Source: Ruminococcaceae bacterium UBA6416
GTDB lineage: Bacteria; Bacillota; Clostridia; Oscillospirales; Acutalibacteraceae
Direction: 5' to 3'
Length of the DNA stretch: 64,000 nucleotides
NCBI GenBank assembly: GCA_002438505.1
Contig: DJPI01000010.1
Coordinates: forward strand, 45,435-109,434
In this document: positions 25,884-34,968 of the stretch, in pieces
Layout of the letters: every line of letters starts with the position of its first letter
Position numbering within the stretch: position 1 is the first letter of the stretch
Notes under the pieces: generated by a model
Databases searched by the model: none
What the model saw: only the letters and a program-made list of their open reading frames with translations
What the model was told of the DNA's origin: nothing
Program-made: the position numbers and the translations under genes

Positions 25884-27083
25884 TTACTTAAGATTGTAAT
25901 CTTTCATGTAATCGTTGATTTTTTGAACCGGATCAAGGAAAACGCTGACGGATTCATCATGGTTGAGCGTGTCAATAATGAATGCGCAGTATTTTGACAT
26001 ATCAACATTTCCGTGCCACTCTCTGTCAATGAGCTCTTCCGGAGTGTAGACAAGGTTTGTTGTGAAAATCTTGTTGAAAAGTCCCTCTTTATAAGCCTCA
26101 TCAAAGCGCTCAAGGCCGGAGGTGAAAAGGCCGAAGGTTGCAAAAACAAAAATCCTTTTTGCCTTAAGGCCTTTGAGCTGGCGGCAGACATCAATGATGC
26201 TGTCTCCGCTTGAAATCATGTCATCAACAACAATAACATCCTTGCCTTCAACATTGTCTCCGAGGAATTCGTGCGCAAGAATCGGGTTGCGGCCGTTGAC
26301 AACTCTTGAGTAATCGCGGCGCTTATAGAACATTCCAAGCTCAATTCCGAGAACCTGTGAATAATAGACGCAACGGCTCATTCCGCCTTCATCGGGAGAG
26401 ATCATCATGGTTCTTTCGGGGAGAAATTTGATGTCGTTATTAACGCTTTTTGCAAGAGCTTTAATCATCTGATAGGTTGGTGAAACGCTTTCAAAGCTGA
26501 TTCTTATTGCGTTTTGAACCCTCGGGTCGTGGGCATCAAAGGTGATGATGTTTGAAACGCCCATGTTTTCAAGCTCCTGCAAAGCGAGCGCACAGTCGAG
26601 TGATTCCCTTGCGGAGCGCTTGTGCTGTCTGCCCTCATAAAGCATCGGCATGATGACAGTGATTCTTCTTGCCTTTCCTGCACAGGCGGAGATAACTCTT
26701 TTAAGGTCGGCAAAATGATCGTCAGGACTCATCGGAATGTCAAGCGGCTTTCCGTCTGCGTCCTTGATGTCATACATCCGGTATGTTACACTGTAATTAA
26801 AGCAGTCGGCAATAATAAAAAGGTCATATCCTCTGATGGTCTCGCAAACAACGCCCTTGCCTTCACCGGTTGAAAAACGCGGAAGCAAAACATCAATGAG
26901 ATATGATTCCTTCTGATAGCCTTCAAAATATATTGAGTTTTTGTGTTCGGACTTAACCTCTCTGCGGCAGCCGACAATATAGTCGTTAATTTTCTGCGCA
27001 AAGGCCTCGCTGCCCCTCATGGCAATAATTCCAAGGCGTCCCTGGGGAACGCTGGTCACTCCGTCTCGGTTCAAAGATGACAT
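25884..27083 (-). CDS. prs: Ribose-phosphate pyrophosphokinase, long form
   Basis: Makes PRPP from ribose 5-phosphate and ATP. The ATG at 27083 has AGGGGG eight bases upstream and is preferred to the longer frame beginning at 27152; the product is 399 aa. The dinucleotide region has FDAHDPR (about 190) and the PRPP loop is VIVVDDMISSGDSI (about 295-308). Most bacterial Prs enzymes are about 315 aa, so this belongs to the longer clostridial variant with insertions. A small hairpin with T-run sits in the leader. Confidence 0.88.
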   Translation of the reverse strand: MSSLNRDGVTSVPQGRLGIIAMRGSEAFAQKINDYIVGCRREVKSEHKNSIYFEGYQKESYLIDVLLPRFSTGEGKGVVCETIRGYDLFIIADCFNYSVTYRMYDIKDADGKPLDIPMSPDDHFADLKRVISACAGKARRITVIMPMLYEGRQHKRSARESLDCALALQELENMGVSNIITFDAHDPRVQNAIRISFESVSPTYQMIKALAKSVNNDIKFLPERTMMISPDEGGMSRCVYYSQVLGIELGMFYKRRDYSRVVNGRNPILAHEFLGDNVEGKDVIVVDDMISSGDSIIDVCRQLKGLKAKRIFVFATFGLFTSGLERFDEAYKEGLFNKIFTTNLVYTPEELIDREWHGNVDMSKYCAFIIDTLNHDESVSVFLDPVQKINDYMKDYNLK

Positions 27084-27108
27084 AATAAATACCCCCTGAA
27101 AATCTCTC

Positions 27109-27138
27109 TTAAAAAGCCGGGCGGACAACACTGTCCGC
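27109..27138 (-). terminator. Hairpin with T-run in the prs leader
   Basis: On the minus strand, an 8-bp perfect stem (27131-27138 with 27119-27126), then CGGCTTTTT. It may be a second terminator for the CDF gene or an attenuator of prs. Confidence 0.5.
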
Positions 27139-27259
27139 CAAAAATGATACAAATTAATTCTACTGTTTTAAGCGTGAGATAGCAATAGATATGCCGAAAC
27201 TTGTCAGCAAAAATAAAATTTTGTCAAAGAATTTTATTTAGCACAATATAACAAAAAAG

Positions 27260-27322
27260 CGAAAAAGGTCGGTTATCACCGCAAAGCATATCAGCTATAG
27301 CTTGATTCGGTGGTTATAACCG
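27260..27322 (-). terminator. Terminator overlapping the end of the CDF gene
   Basis: Bulged stem between 27308-27322 (inside the last codons) and 27270-27281, followed by a T-rich tail on the minus strand. Confidence 0.5.
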
Positions 27323-28457
27323 CATAATAATTTTCGTTCTGCTCTCTGATTTTTTCGCTCAAGAGTTCTTTTGTTTGTCTTTCGGAATATTTAAAGTCAA
27401 ACGGAATAACAAGGTCAAAGATAAGGTTTGTGTGGGTTGGACCGTCAACAACCCTGAAGTCATGAATCTGGAGCGCCGGGTCAATTTCACGGCACCGGGC
27501 GGTAACAAGAGAGTGGAGCTCGTCAACCCGTTCATCGTTAACAACAAGCGGATCCATATGAATAACAAGCTGAATTGAAAACTTTTTCAAAACCTCGCGT
27601 TCAATGAGGTCAATGGTGTCATGTGCTTTAAGAATGTCAACGGTTGAGGGAACCTCTGCATGGACGGACGCAAAGAATTTTGAAGCACCATAGGAGTGAA
27701 TAACAAGGTCATGAATTCCGATTATGCCGTCATGACTCAAAATGAATGAGCGCAAGGAATCAACAAGCTCCTTTGAGGGCGGAGTACCGAGCAGGATTCC
27801 AATGGTCTCCTTTAGTATCCCGAGGCCGGAATACATTATGAAAAGCGCAACAACAATTCCGAAAACGCCGTCAACCGGGAAAGACGTAAATTGAGAAAGA
27901 ATGAGCGCAAGCAGCGTTGAGGCGGTTGCTGCGGTGTCGCTTATGCTGTCTGCAACAACGGCGCTCATTGCCGGAGAGTCGATTTTTTTTCCGAGATAGC
28001 GGTTGAAAAGCGCAAGCCAGATTTTTCCGCCGATTGAAAGCAGCAGAACGGCGCACGCCGCCCATGAAAAGACGGATGGCTCGGGATTTTTGATTTTTTC
28101 AATCGAAGATTTGATGAGCTCAAGGCCCATCATTTCAACAATGAAGCCAACAACGAGTGCGGCAACATATTCAATCCTGCCGTGGCCGAACGGATGCTCC
28201 TTGTCCGGCTTTGCACCGGCCATTCTGAAACCGACGAGCGTGACAACATTTGAACCGGCGTCCGAGAGGTTGTTGAGCGCATCACCGGTGATTGCAATAC
28301 TGTGGCTCGCCGTTCCGATTATGAACTTTGCAGTGGCAAGAAGAACATTGACAATTATTCCCGCAATTCCGCTGAGCATTCCGTATCTTTCACGCACAAC
28401 GGCGCTGTGGGTTCTTTCGCTGTCTTTAACAAACAGCCGGACAAGTTGCTTGAACAT
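27291..28457 (-). CDS. Cation diffusion facilitator (CDF) family transporter
   Basis: Proton-coupled divalent metal exporter, 388 aa from the ATG at 28457 (GAGG eight bases upstream); the longer frame from 28499 lacks a site. Six membrane segments lie within residues 20-210. Metal-site motifs are DALNNLSD (TM2) and DSISDTAAT (TM5, DxxxD type). A cytosolic C-terminal domain follows (about 215-300), with an additional C-terminal extension of about 80 residues that resembles a second dimerisation-like domain. Metal unknown. Confidence 0.9.
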   Translation of the reverse strand: MFKQLVRLFVKDSERTHSAVVRERYGMLSGIAGIIVNVLLATAKFIIGTASHSIAITGDALNNLSDAGSNVVTLVGFRMAGAKPDKEHPFGHGRIEYVAALVVGFIVEMMGLELIKSSIEKIKNPEPSVFSWAACAVLLLSIGGKIWLALFNRYLGKKIDSPAMSAVVADSISDTAATASTLLALILSQFTSFPVDGVFGIVVALFIMYSGLGILKETIGILLGTPPSKELVDSLRSFILSHDGIIGIHDLVIHSYGASKFFASVHAEVPSTVDILKAHDTIDLIEREVLKKFSIQLVIHMDPLVVNDERVDELHSLVTARCREIDPALQIHDFRVVDGPTHTNLIFDLVIPFDFKYSERQTKELLSEKIREQNENYYAVITTESSYS

Positions 28458-28520
28458 CGGCAAAACCTCGCAATAGCAGCGCACGCCTGCAAGGTGCAAG
28501 CGTGCAAAATTAATAACTGA

Positions 28521-29441
28521 TTATTTTTCAACAATGTGAACATCGAGCTGATCATACGGAATGTTGATTTTGTTTTTGTCAAAGGCAAGCTTAACACTCT
28601 CCTGCATTGCAAAATATACATTCCAGTAATCGGCGTTGAGACACCAGAGCCTGACGGTCAGCTCAACCGCGCTTGCACCGTGGGAGTTGACATAGACAAC
28701 CGGCGCCGGATCCTGAAGGACGGCGGAATTCTGTGTTGCCGTTTCAAGGATAACGGACTTTGCTTTTGTGATGTCATCGTCATAGCCTATTGAGAACGTC
28801 AGATCAACGCGGCGCTCTTTTTCGGCCGAGTAGTTGACAATGTGGTTTTTGGTCAGATCGGAGTTTGGAATAATAATGCGTTTGTTGTCTGCGGTTGTGA
28901 TTATTGTGTTCATGAAGCGTATTTCCGAAATGTTTCCGGCAAGGCCGCCAACTTCAATAAAATCGCCGTTTTTGAACGGGTGGTTGAGAAGAATCTGAAC
29001 ACCGCTTGCGCATTGGGCAACACTGTCTTGAAGGCCGAGGCCGATTGCAACGCCGACGGCACTGAACGCGGCAAGGATTGAGGTGATTTTGATGAACATT
29101 GAAAGCGCCGTGAGGAAGAAAATCAGCTTCACAAAAGCGGAAATCATCCGCGCAATGAACTTATAAACCGTTGGGTCAACATTCTGTGACTTCATGGCCT
29201 TTGTTGCAAGCTTTGAAATCAGCCTTGAAAGCCAGATTCCGAGGATGATGATAACAACGGCGATGATGATTGTTGGAAGCTTATCGAAAAATTTGTTAAC
29301 AAGGTCCCATTTTTTCCAAAGAGAACTGAAGTTTCGGACGGCTTCCTCGGGATTCACGAACTGACCGCTCGCGTCAAGAAGGGGATTGGTGGTGGACTCG
29401 GCTTTTTCAATGCCAAGCTCCAGAAGTCTGAGTCCGGTCAA
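28521..29441 (-). CDS. MscS-family small-conductance mechanosensitive channel
   Basis: Membrane channel releasing solutes under hypo-osmotic shock (306 aa). Three membrane helices (about 55-80, 95-125, 130-155) are followed by the pore-lining helix with GVAIGLGLQDSVAQCASGV and the beta-domain signature GDFIEVGGLAGNISEI. The C-terminal alpha/beta domain is complete. AGGAGTG precedes the ATG region. It stands alone between the hydrogenase terminators and the CDF gene. Confidence 0.93.
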   Translation of the reverse strand: MTGLRLLELGIEKAESTTNPLLDASGQFVNPEEAVRNFSSLWKKWDLVNKFFDKLPTIIIAVVIIILGIWLSRLISKLATKAMKSQNVDPTVYKFIARMISAFVKLIFFLTALSMFIKITSILAAFSAVGVAIGLGLQDSVAQCASGVQILLNHPFKNGDFIEVGGLAGNISEIRFMNTIITTADNKRIIIPNSDLTKNHIVNYSAEKERRVDLTFSIGYDDDITKAKSVILETATQNSAVLQDPAPVVYVNSHGASAVELTVRLWCLNADYWNVYFAMQESVKLAFDKNKINIPYDQLDVHIVEK

Positions 29442-29500
29442 TTTTTAACACTCCTTTGCTTTTTTGAAGTCTTTCATATATTAACATAGTACGTCTGAAA

Positions 29501-29532
29501 AATAATAATCGTTCGGAAAAATCAGAACGATT
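29501..29532 (-). terminator. Second terminator downstream of the hydrogenase operon
   Basis: 8-bp perfect stem (29525-29532 with 29507-29514) followed on the minus strand by ATTATTATTTTT. Confidence 0.6.
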
Positions 29533-29561
29533 AGCCGAGGGTAAATACACAAAGGCAAAAA

Positions 29562-29594
29562 TAATAAAAGGGAACCGGCGCGCGGTTCCCTTTT
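29562..29594 (-). terminator. Terminator of the hydrogenase operon
   Basis: 11-bp perfect stem (29584-29594 with 29566-29576) with T-rich tail on the minus strand, just after the hydA stop. Confidence 0.85.
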
Positions 29595-29601
29595 GCGGTG
29601 A

Positions 29602-31353
29602 TTATTTGGTGAACATCGGCCTCTTGACATATGAGGTGTGGAGAATTTCATGAGCCTTGTGGCTGTTCGGCTCGCCGAGGAATTCTTTGTAAACCTCCTT
29701 AACGTCCTCGCTTTCGTGGCTCTTGCGGTGCGGGCGGCTCTTGTCGTTTTCATAAAGAGCGTTTGCTCGCAGATTTTTATAGTCAACAAAGTTGCGGACG
29801 GAAGCCGGCTGAACGGGTTGACCGCCGCCGTTGATGCAGCCGCCGGGGCAGCCCATGATTTCAACAAAGATGTAATCGGCCGAGCCGTCCTTGATTTTAT
29901 CCATAAGAACCTTTGCGTTCTTTGTTCCGCTTGCAACTGCAACCTTAACGTCCAAGTCGCCAAGTTTATATGAAGCTTCCTTGATGCCTTCCATTCCGCG
30001 AACATCGGTGAACTCAACGCTTTCAAGCTCTTTTCCGGTGATAACTTCCGCCGCGGTACGCAGTGCTGCTTCCATAACGCCGCCGGTTGCACCGAAAATA
30101 ACCGCTGCGCCGGTGCCTCTGCCGAGAGGTGCGTCCGGTTCTTCGTCGGGCAGTGAGGTGAACTTGATTCCGGCGCCCTTGATCATTCTTCCAAGCTCTC
30201 TTGTTGTGAGAACAATGTCAACATCGGAATAGCCGCTTGCGCTTTCATCGTCTCTTGAACATTCAAACTTCTTTGCCGTGCAGGGCATTACGGAAACGGA
30301 AACAATGTCTTTCGGGTCAATGCCGTTCTTTTCGGCGTAATAGGTCTTGATGATTGCGCCTTGCATCTGCTGCGGAGATTTGCAGGAGGAAAGGTGGTCA
30401 AGCTCTGTCGGATAATAATGCTCGCAGTACTTGATCCAGCCGGGTGAGCAGGAGGTGATCATCGGAAGAACGCCGCCGTTTTTAACGCGGGAGAGAAGCT
30501 CGGTTGCCTCCTCCATGATTGTCAGGTCGGCGCCGAAGTTTGTGTCAAAAACCTTGTCAAAGCCAAGACGGCGCAAAGCGGCAAAAAGCTTTCCGGTAAC
30601 ATCTGTTCCAATGGGCATATTGAAGCATTCACCGAGTGTTGCTCTGACGGCCGGGGCAGCCTGAACAACAACGTGCTTTGTCGGGTCATTAAGTGCGTCC
30701 CAAACCTTTTGGGTGTCGTCTTTTTCATAAAGAGCACCGGTCGGGCAGTTGACAATGCACTGGCCGCAGGAGATGCATGAGGTTTGAGCAAGGTCAAGCT
30801 CAAAGGCTGAACCGATGTGGGTGTCAATACCTCTTGCGTTTGCACCGATAACGCCGATTCCCTGCTCGTTGCAGGCCGCAACGCAGCGGCGGCAGAGGAT
30901 GCACTTGTTGTTGTCGCGAACCATGTGAGCGGCGGAGGTGTCAAGCTTATAGACGGGCTTAAAGCCGTCAAGAATACCCTCATCATCAATTCCGTATTCA
31001 AGGCAGAGCTTTTGAAGCTCACACTTCTGGTTGCGGACGCAGGAGAGACACTTTCTTTCGTGGGTTGAAAGGATGAGCTCAAGCGTTCTTTTTCTTGATT
31101 CACGAACCTTTTTGGTGTTGGTGAAAATCTCGGTTCCTTCTCTTTCAATCGGATATACACACGCGGCAACAAGCGAGCGCGCGCCCTTGACCTCAACAAC
31201 GCAGAAACGGCAGGCGCCGATTTCGTTGATGTCTTTAAGGAAGCAGAGGGTGGGAATTTCAATTCCAACCTGATGAGCTGCTTCAAGAATGGTCGTACCG
31301 TAGGGAACGGTACAGGACATTCCGTTGATTTTAATGTTAAGCATATTTTCCAT
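29602..31353 (-). CDS. hydA: [FeFe] hydrogenase catalytic subunit HydA (NADH-dependent/bifurcating type)
   Basis: Reversible proton reduction to H2 in the cytosol (583 aa). Domains in order: plant-type 2Fe-2S (C37, C48, C51, C65), His-ligated 4Fe-4S (H98, C102, C105, C111), two 4Fe-4S sites (C151-C161 and C193-C203), then the H-cluster domain with TSCSPGW (300-306), MPCTAKKFE (357-365) and EIMGCPGGCINGGGQP (498-513). L1 reads TSCSP rather than TSCCP, a variant frequent in this subgroup. Last gene of the operon behind nuoE and nuoF homologues, 14 bp after nuoF. Maturation genes hydEFG are not in the window. Confidence 0.95.
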   Translation of the reverse strand: MENMLNIKINGMSCTVPYGTTILEAAHQVGIEIPTLCFLKDINEIGACRFCVVEVKGARSLVAACVYPIEREGTEIFTNTKKVRESRKRTLELILSTHERKCLSCVRNQKCELQKLCLEYGIDDEGILDGFKPVYKLDTSAAHMVRDNNKCILCRRCVAACNEQGIGVIGANARGIDTHIGSAFELDLAQTSCISCGQCIVNCPTGALYEKDDTQKVWDALNDPTKHVVVQAAPAVRATLGECFNMPIGTDVTGKLFAALRRLGFDKVFDTNFGADLTIMEEATELLSRVKNGGVLPMITSCSPGWIKYCEHYYPTELDHLSSCKSPQQMQGAIIKTYYAEKNGIDPKDIVSVSVMPCTAKKFECSRDDESASGYSDVDIVLTTRELGRMIKGAGIKFTSLPDEEPDAPLGRGTGAAVIFGATGGVMEAALRTAAEVITGKELESVEFTDVRGMEGIKEASYKLGDLDVKVAVASGTKNAKVLMDKIKDGSADYIFVEIMGCPGGCINGGGQPVQPASVRNFVDYKNLRANALYENDKSRPHRKSHESEDVKEVYKEFLGEPNSHKAHEILHTSYVKRPMFTK

Positions 31354-31367
31354 TATCCCGTACCTCC

Positions 31368-33176
31368 TTATTCTTTAACAATGGCTTTGAAGCGGCAAAC
31401 GCCCTCGCAGGCACCGCACTTGACGCACTTGTTTGCGTCAATTTCAAAAGCAGCAAGTTTCTTTCCGGGTGCAACGTAATCGGTTCTTGAAATTGCCGAC
31501 GCCGGGCACTGCTTTGCGCACATTCCGCAGCCGAAGCACTTGTCCTTGATAACCTTGTAAGTCAAAAGGTCTTTGCAGACGCCGGCCGGGCACTTTTTGT
31601 CAACAACGTGAGCAAGATATTCGTTGCGGAAGAACTTGAGCGTTGCAAGAACAGGGTTGGGAGCGGTCTGGCCAAGGCCGCAAAGCGAGTTCTCTTTAAT
31701 GTAATAGCAAAGCTCTTCAAGCTTGTCAAGATCCTCAAGCGTACCCTTGCCTGAGGTGATTTTATCAAGCATTTCAAGAAGCCTTCTTGTTCCAACGCGG
31801 CAGGGGGTGCATTTTCCGCAGCTTTCGTCAACGGTGAAATGAAGGAAAAATTTTGCAATGTCAACCATGCAGTTGTCCTCGTCCATAACGATGAGTCCGC
31901 CGGAACCCATCATGCAGCCGATAGCCGTGAGGTTGTCATAGTCTATCGGAGTGTCAATGAGCGAGGCCGGAATGCAGCCACCGGACGGGCCGCCGGTCTG
32001 AGCCGCCTTGAACTTCTTTCCGTTCGGAATTCCGCCGCCGATTTCCTCAATGATTTCGCGCAGCGTTGTTCCCATCGGAATTTCAACAAGGCCGGTGTTC
32101 GCAATTTTTCCGCCGAGAGCGAAAACTTTTGTTCCCTTTGATTTTTCGGTACCCATTGAGGCAAAGAACTCAGCGCCTTCACGGATAATGGTCGGAATGT
32201 TTGCAAAGGTTTCAACATTGTTTTCCGTTGTCGGCTTTGCAAAAAGTCCTTTAACCGCCGGATAGGGAGGACGGGGTCTCGGCTCGCCGCGGTTGCCTTC
32301 AATCGAGGTCATGAGCGCGGTTTCCTCGCCGCAGACGAATGCGCCCGCGCCGAGTTTGACGTGAAGGTCAAAGTCAAAGCCGGAACCGAAGATGTCCTTT
32401 CCGAGCAGACCCATTTCTCTTGCCTGCTCAATGGCAATTTTGAGTCTCTTGACGGCGATGGGATATTCGGCGCGGACATATATGTAGCCCTCGGTTGCTC
32501 CGGTTGCATAGCCGCAGATTGTCATTGCCTCAACAATGCAGTGCGGGTCGCCCTCAAGAACACTTCTGTCCATGAAAGCACCGGGGTCGCCCTCATCGGC
32601 GTTGCAGACAACATATTTCTGGTCGGCCTTGTTCGCCGCGGTGAAGCTCCATTTGAGGCCGGTCGGGAATCCGCCGCCGCCTCTTCCGCGCAGGCCGGAG
32701 TCCTTAACAATTTGAATAACCTGTTCGGGAGTCAGCTCGGTCAGGCATTTTGCAAGAGCCTGATAACCGTCATATGCGATATATTCGTTGATGTCCTCGG
32801 GGTTAATTACGCCGCAGTTGCGCAGGGCAATTCTGTGCTGCTTTTTGTAAAACTGAGTTTCCTTGAGCGGCTTGACCTCCTGGCCGTGAACGGTCTCATC
32901 ATAAAGAAGGCGCTTGACCATGCGGCCTTTGAGAAGATGCTCTTCAACAATTTCCGGAACGTCCTCAACCTTGACTTCCGAATAAAAGCAGCCTTCGGGA
33001 TAAACAATCATAATCGGGCCGAGAGCGCAAAGACCAAAGCAGCCGGTGCGGATGACCTTGATTTCATTTTCAAGTCCCTGTGCCTTAATTTCCCTTTCAA
33101 GAGCTTCAATAATTGCCGGTGAGTTTGAGGAAGTACAGCCGGTACCGCCGCAAACAAGCACATGTGAACGATACAT
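31368..33176 (-). CDS. hydB: NuoF-like flavoprotein, HydB subunit of bifurcating hydrogenase
   Basis: NADH/FMN-binding diaphorase subunit passing electrons between NAD(H), ferredoxin and HydA (602 aa). An N-terminal thioredoxin-like 2Fe-2S domain (VCGGTGC and TGCFGLC) precedes the Nuo51 core with GRGGGGFPTGLKW (NADH) and NADEGDPGAFMDR (FMN). Then comes the N3-type SCGKCTPCRVGT and two C-terminal ferredoxin sites (CFGCGMCAKQC, CVKCGACEGVC). AAGGAGGT precedes the ATG. Architecture matches HydB of trimeric bifurcating enzymes. Confidence 0.94.
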   Translation of the reverse strand: MYRSHVLVCGGTGCTSSNSPAIIEALEREIKAQGLENEIKVIRTGCFGLCALGPIMIVYPEGCFYSEVKVEDVPEIVEEHLLKGRMVKRLLYDETVHGQEVKPLKETQFYKKQHRIALRNCGVINPEDINEYIAYDGYQALAKCLTELTPEQVIQIVKDSGLRGRGGGGFPTGLKWSFTAANKADQKYVVCNADEGDPGAFMDRSVLEGDPHCIVEAMTICGYATGATEGYIYVRAEYPIAVKRLKIAIEQAREMGLLGKDIFGSGFDFDLHVKLGAGAFVCGEETALMTSIEGNRGEPRPRPPYPAVKGLFAKPTTENNVETFANIPTIIREGAEFFASMGTEKSKGTKVFALGGKIANTGLVEIPMGTTLREIIEEIGGGIPNGKKFKAAQTGGPSGGCIPASLIDTPIDYDNLTAIGCMMGSGGLIVMDEDNCMVDIAKFFLHFTVDESCGKCTPCRVGTRRLLEMLDKITSGKGTLEDLDKLEELCYYIKENSLCGLGQTAPNPVLATLKFFRNEYLAHVVDKKCPAGVCKDLLTYKVIKDKCFGCGMCAKQCPASAISRTDYVAPGKKLAAFEIDANKCVKCGACEGVCRFKAIVKE

Positions 33177-33188
33177 TTTGTTACCTCC

Positions 33189-33560
33189 TTATTTTGCAAC
33201 GGCTCCGACCGTGTATTCAACCACGGGCTTTCCGTTGACGATGTGTTCAACAACAACCTTTGCAGCCTTTTCCGCGGTCATGTTGACGTAAGTGACCTTT
33301 TCCTTTCCCGGCTCAAGAACCTCAACAATGGGTTCATACTGGCACATACCGATGCAGCCGGTCTGTGAAACGGTGACATGGGAAAGATTTCTCTTTGAAA
33401 TTTCTTCAGTGAATTTGTTCATAACGGGTCTTGCGCCCGCGGCAATTCCGCAGGTTGCCATTCCGACGACGATTCTTGTAACCTCGGTTGAATCGTCTCT
33501 TGCGGTCATTTTAGCCTTTGCGGCATCTCTGAGAGCCATAAGCTCTTCAATACTTTTCAT
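33189..33560 (-). CDS. Thioredoxin-like (2Fe-2S) ferredoxin
   Basis: Small redox protein of 123 aa from the ATG at 33560, behind GGAGGTG. Ligand cysteines are in VGMATCGIAAG (C near residue 37, the second of that usual pair being absent) and TGCIGMC (about 78-82). The family normally binds 2Fe-2S with four cysteines; only three are clear here. It lies in the hydrogenase operon between the ATPase and NuoF genes, an arrangement common in Clostridia, and may feed electrons to the complex. Confidence 0.8.
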   Translation of the reverse strand: MKSIEELMALRDAAKAKMTARDDSTEVTRIVVGMATCGIAAGARPVMNKFTEEISKRNLSHVTVSQTGCIGMCQYEPIVEVLEPGKEKVTYVNMTAEKAAKVVVEHIVNGKPVVEYTVGAVAK

Positions 33561-33669
33561 AATTTTGTGCACCTCCGTTAAATGCAAGTCTTTTAAGGTA
33601 ACCGATGATTGAATTGAAAAAAACAGATATCCCGTCAGGGCTTTTTCTCCTCGGTCAATCGGCGGTCAC

Positions 33670-34203
33670 TCAGACGTTTGTGTTTTCATTGATGTATTCG
33701 GTCAGCCATTGAGCAATGCTCGGCTCGGAAAGCGGAACATCTCCGAGAATTTCTTTAAGCTTTCTTGTGTCAAGCGAAAACTCATGCTCGTCTTTCCTGA
33801 AGTTATAGACAAAGTCGATGTGAGTGTTCATTGTGACGAGAGTGACAATGGTGCTCGTCATATCGCCAAGGGGAGTGAAGTCAATATTATCGGTTTTGAA
33901 AACCGCTTTGACCTTTGTTCCCTTTCCAACCTCGCTTTCGATTGAAAACGAGCCGCCGGTCATTTCCGCCGCCATTTTGAAAAGCGGAACGCCGAGGCCG
34001 ACCTTCCTTGTTGTTCGCGTTGTGAAAAACGGGTCGCGGACAGCCGAAAGCTGTTCCTTTGTCATTCCCTTACCGTTGTCGGCAACGGTAAGAACAAGTT
34101 CGTGCAGCGCAGTTTTTTCATTCACCTCGATTGTAACGAGGCTCGAGTTCGCAGCAATCGAGTTTTGAGCGATGTCAAGAACATTGAGTGAAAGCTCGCG
34201 CAT
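33670..34203 (-). CDS. GHKL ATPase-domain protein of the hydrogenase operon
   Basis: 177-aa protein holding a histidine-kinase-like ATPase fold only. N-box DIAQNSI (about 10-16), G1 DNGKGM (about 43-48), F-box PFFTTR and G2 GLGVPL are all present. There is no phospho-acceptor His domain and no sensor domain, so it is not a two-component kinase by itself. It overlaps nuoE by one base (TAATG at 34201-34205). Its constant presence in such operons suggests a regulatory or assembly role, unproven. Confidence 0.85.
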   Translation of the reverse strand: MRELSLNVLDIAQNSIAANSSLVTIEVNEKTALHELVLTVADNGKGMTKEQLSAVRDPFFTTRTTRKVGLGVPLFKMAAEMTGGSFSIESEVGKGTKVKAVFKTDNIDFTPLGDMTSTIVTLVTMNTHIDFVYNFRKDEHEFSLDTRKLKEILGDVPLSEPSIAQWLTEYINENTNV

Positions 34204-34697
34204 TACTGATATTTTTCAAGGATGCCCTTGACGTCCGCCGCAGTGATTTTTCCGTAAACATCATCGTTGACCGTTATAACCGGTGCAAGGCCGCAGGCGC
34301 CAATGCAGCGGCAGGCAGTGAGTGAGAAGCGGCCGTCCGGGGTGCATTCCTCGGCACCGATTCCGAGCTGAGCGGAAAGCTCGTCAAGAATTTCCTGGGA
34401 GCCTTTAACGTAACAGGCGGTTCCGAGGCAGACGGAAATTGCGTATTCGCCCTTCGGTGAAAGGGCGAATTGGGCATAGAATGTTGCAACGCCGTATACC
34501 TTTTCAAGCGGAACACCCATTCCATCGGCAATCATCTGCTGAACTTCAAACGGAAGGTAGCCGTAAATTTCCTGGGCAACCTGCATAACGTGCATCAGCT
34601 GGCTGTTGTCTCCCGTGCATTGAGCGATGACCTGTTTCAGCTTTTCTTCCTGCTCCTTAGTCCCCGAAAAAGGAATTCTGCTGATTTTTTTGAGCAT
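34203..34697 (-). CDS. hydC: NuoE-like 2Fe-2S subunit, HydC of bifurcating hydrogenase
   Basis: 164-aa thioredoxin-like ferredoxin subunit, first gene of the operon. The four 2Fe-2S ligands fit the NuoE pattern: CLGTAC (C near 90 and 95) and CRCIGAC (near 131-135). A helical N-terminus (LMHVMQVAQEIYGYLP) is typical. AAAGGAGG precedes the ATG at 34697. With hydB and hydA it makes the three-subunit NADH- and ferredoxin-linked hydrogenase. Confidence 0.94.
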   Translation of the reverse strand: MLKKISRIPFSGTKEQEEKLKQVIAQCTGDNSQLMHVMQVAQEIYGYLPFEVQQMIADGMGVPLEKVYGVATFYAQFALSPKGEYAISVCLGTACYVKGSQEILDELSAQLGIGAEECTPDGRFSLTACRCIGACGLAPVITVNDDVYGKITAADVKGILEKYQ

Positions 34698-34784
34698 TGA
34701 ATTTTATCCTCCTTTAACGGCATGGCGCCGTCAGAATAAATTGATAAGCCTATGATCGAATTAAAAATGCTCACATAAACCCAT

Positions 34785-34812
34785 ACTATAACATAATATC
34801 ACAAATTTACAA
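34785..34812 (-). promoter_or_regulatory. Candidate promoter of the hydrogenase operon
   Basis: Minus strand TTGTAA (34807-34812), 16-bp spacer, TATAGT (34785-34790), about 90 bp upstream of hydC. AT-rich surroundings make this a moderate call. Confidence 0.45.
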
Positions 34813-34902
34813 AAAAATCTATAGTTTTCTTATCTTTATATCGGCCTTCGTGCATCGGGCGCTTGCAGGGTGCCGCCGGACGATTATTAATTATTATTTG
34901 TA

Positions 34903-34932
34903 TTGACTTTGTATGAAAAAATATAGTAAAAT
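34903..34932 (+). promoter_or_regulatory. Promoter of the mgtE leader
   Basis: TTGACT (34903-34908), 18-bp spacer, TAAAAT (34927-34932). Transcription should start near 34939, giving a leader of about 140 nt. Confidence 0.65.
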
Positions 34933-34968
34933 AGCAAAAGACGCAATTTTGCAATTATTACAAAGGAG

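Noticed and set aside
32361..33122. 253-codon open frame on the plus strand
   Set aside because: Antisense to the NuoF-like gene, whose motifs are unambiguous; the open frame comes from codon bias.
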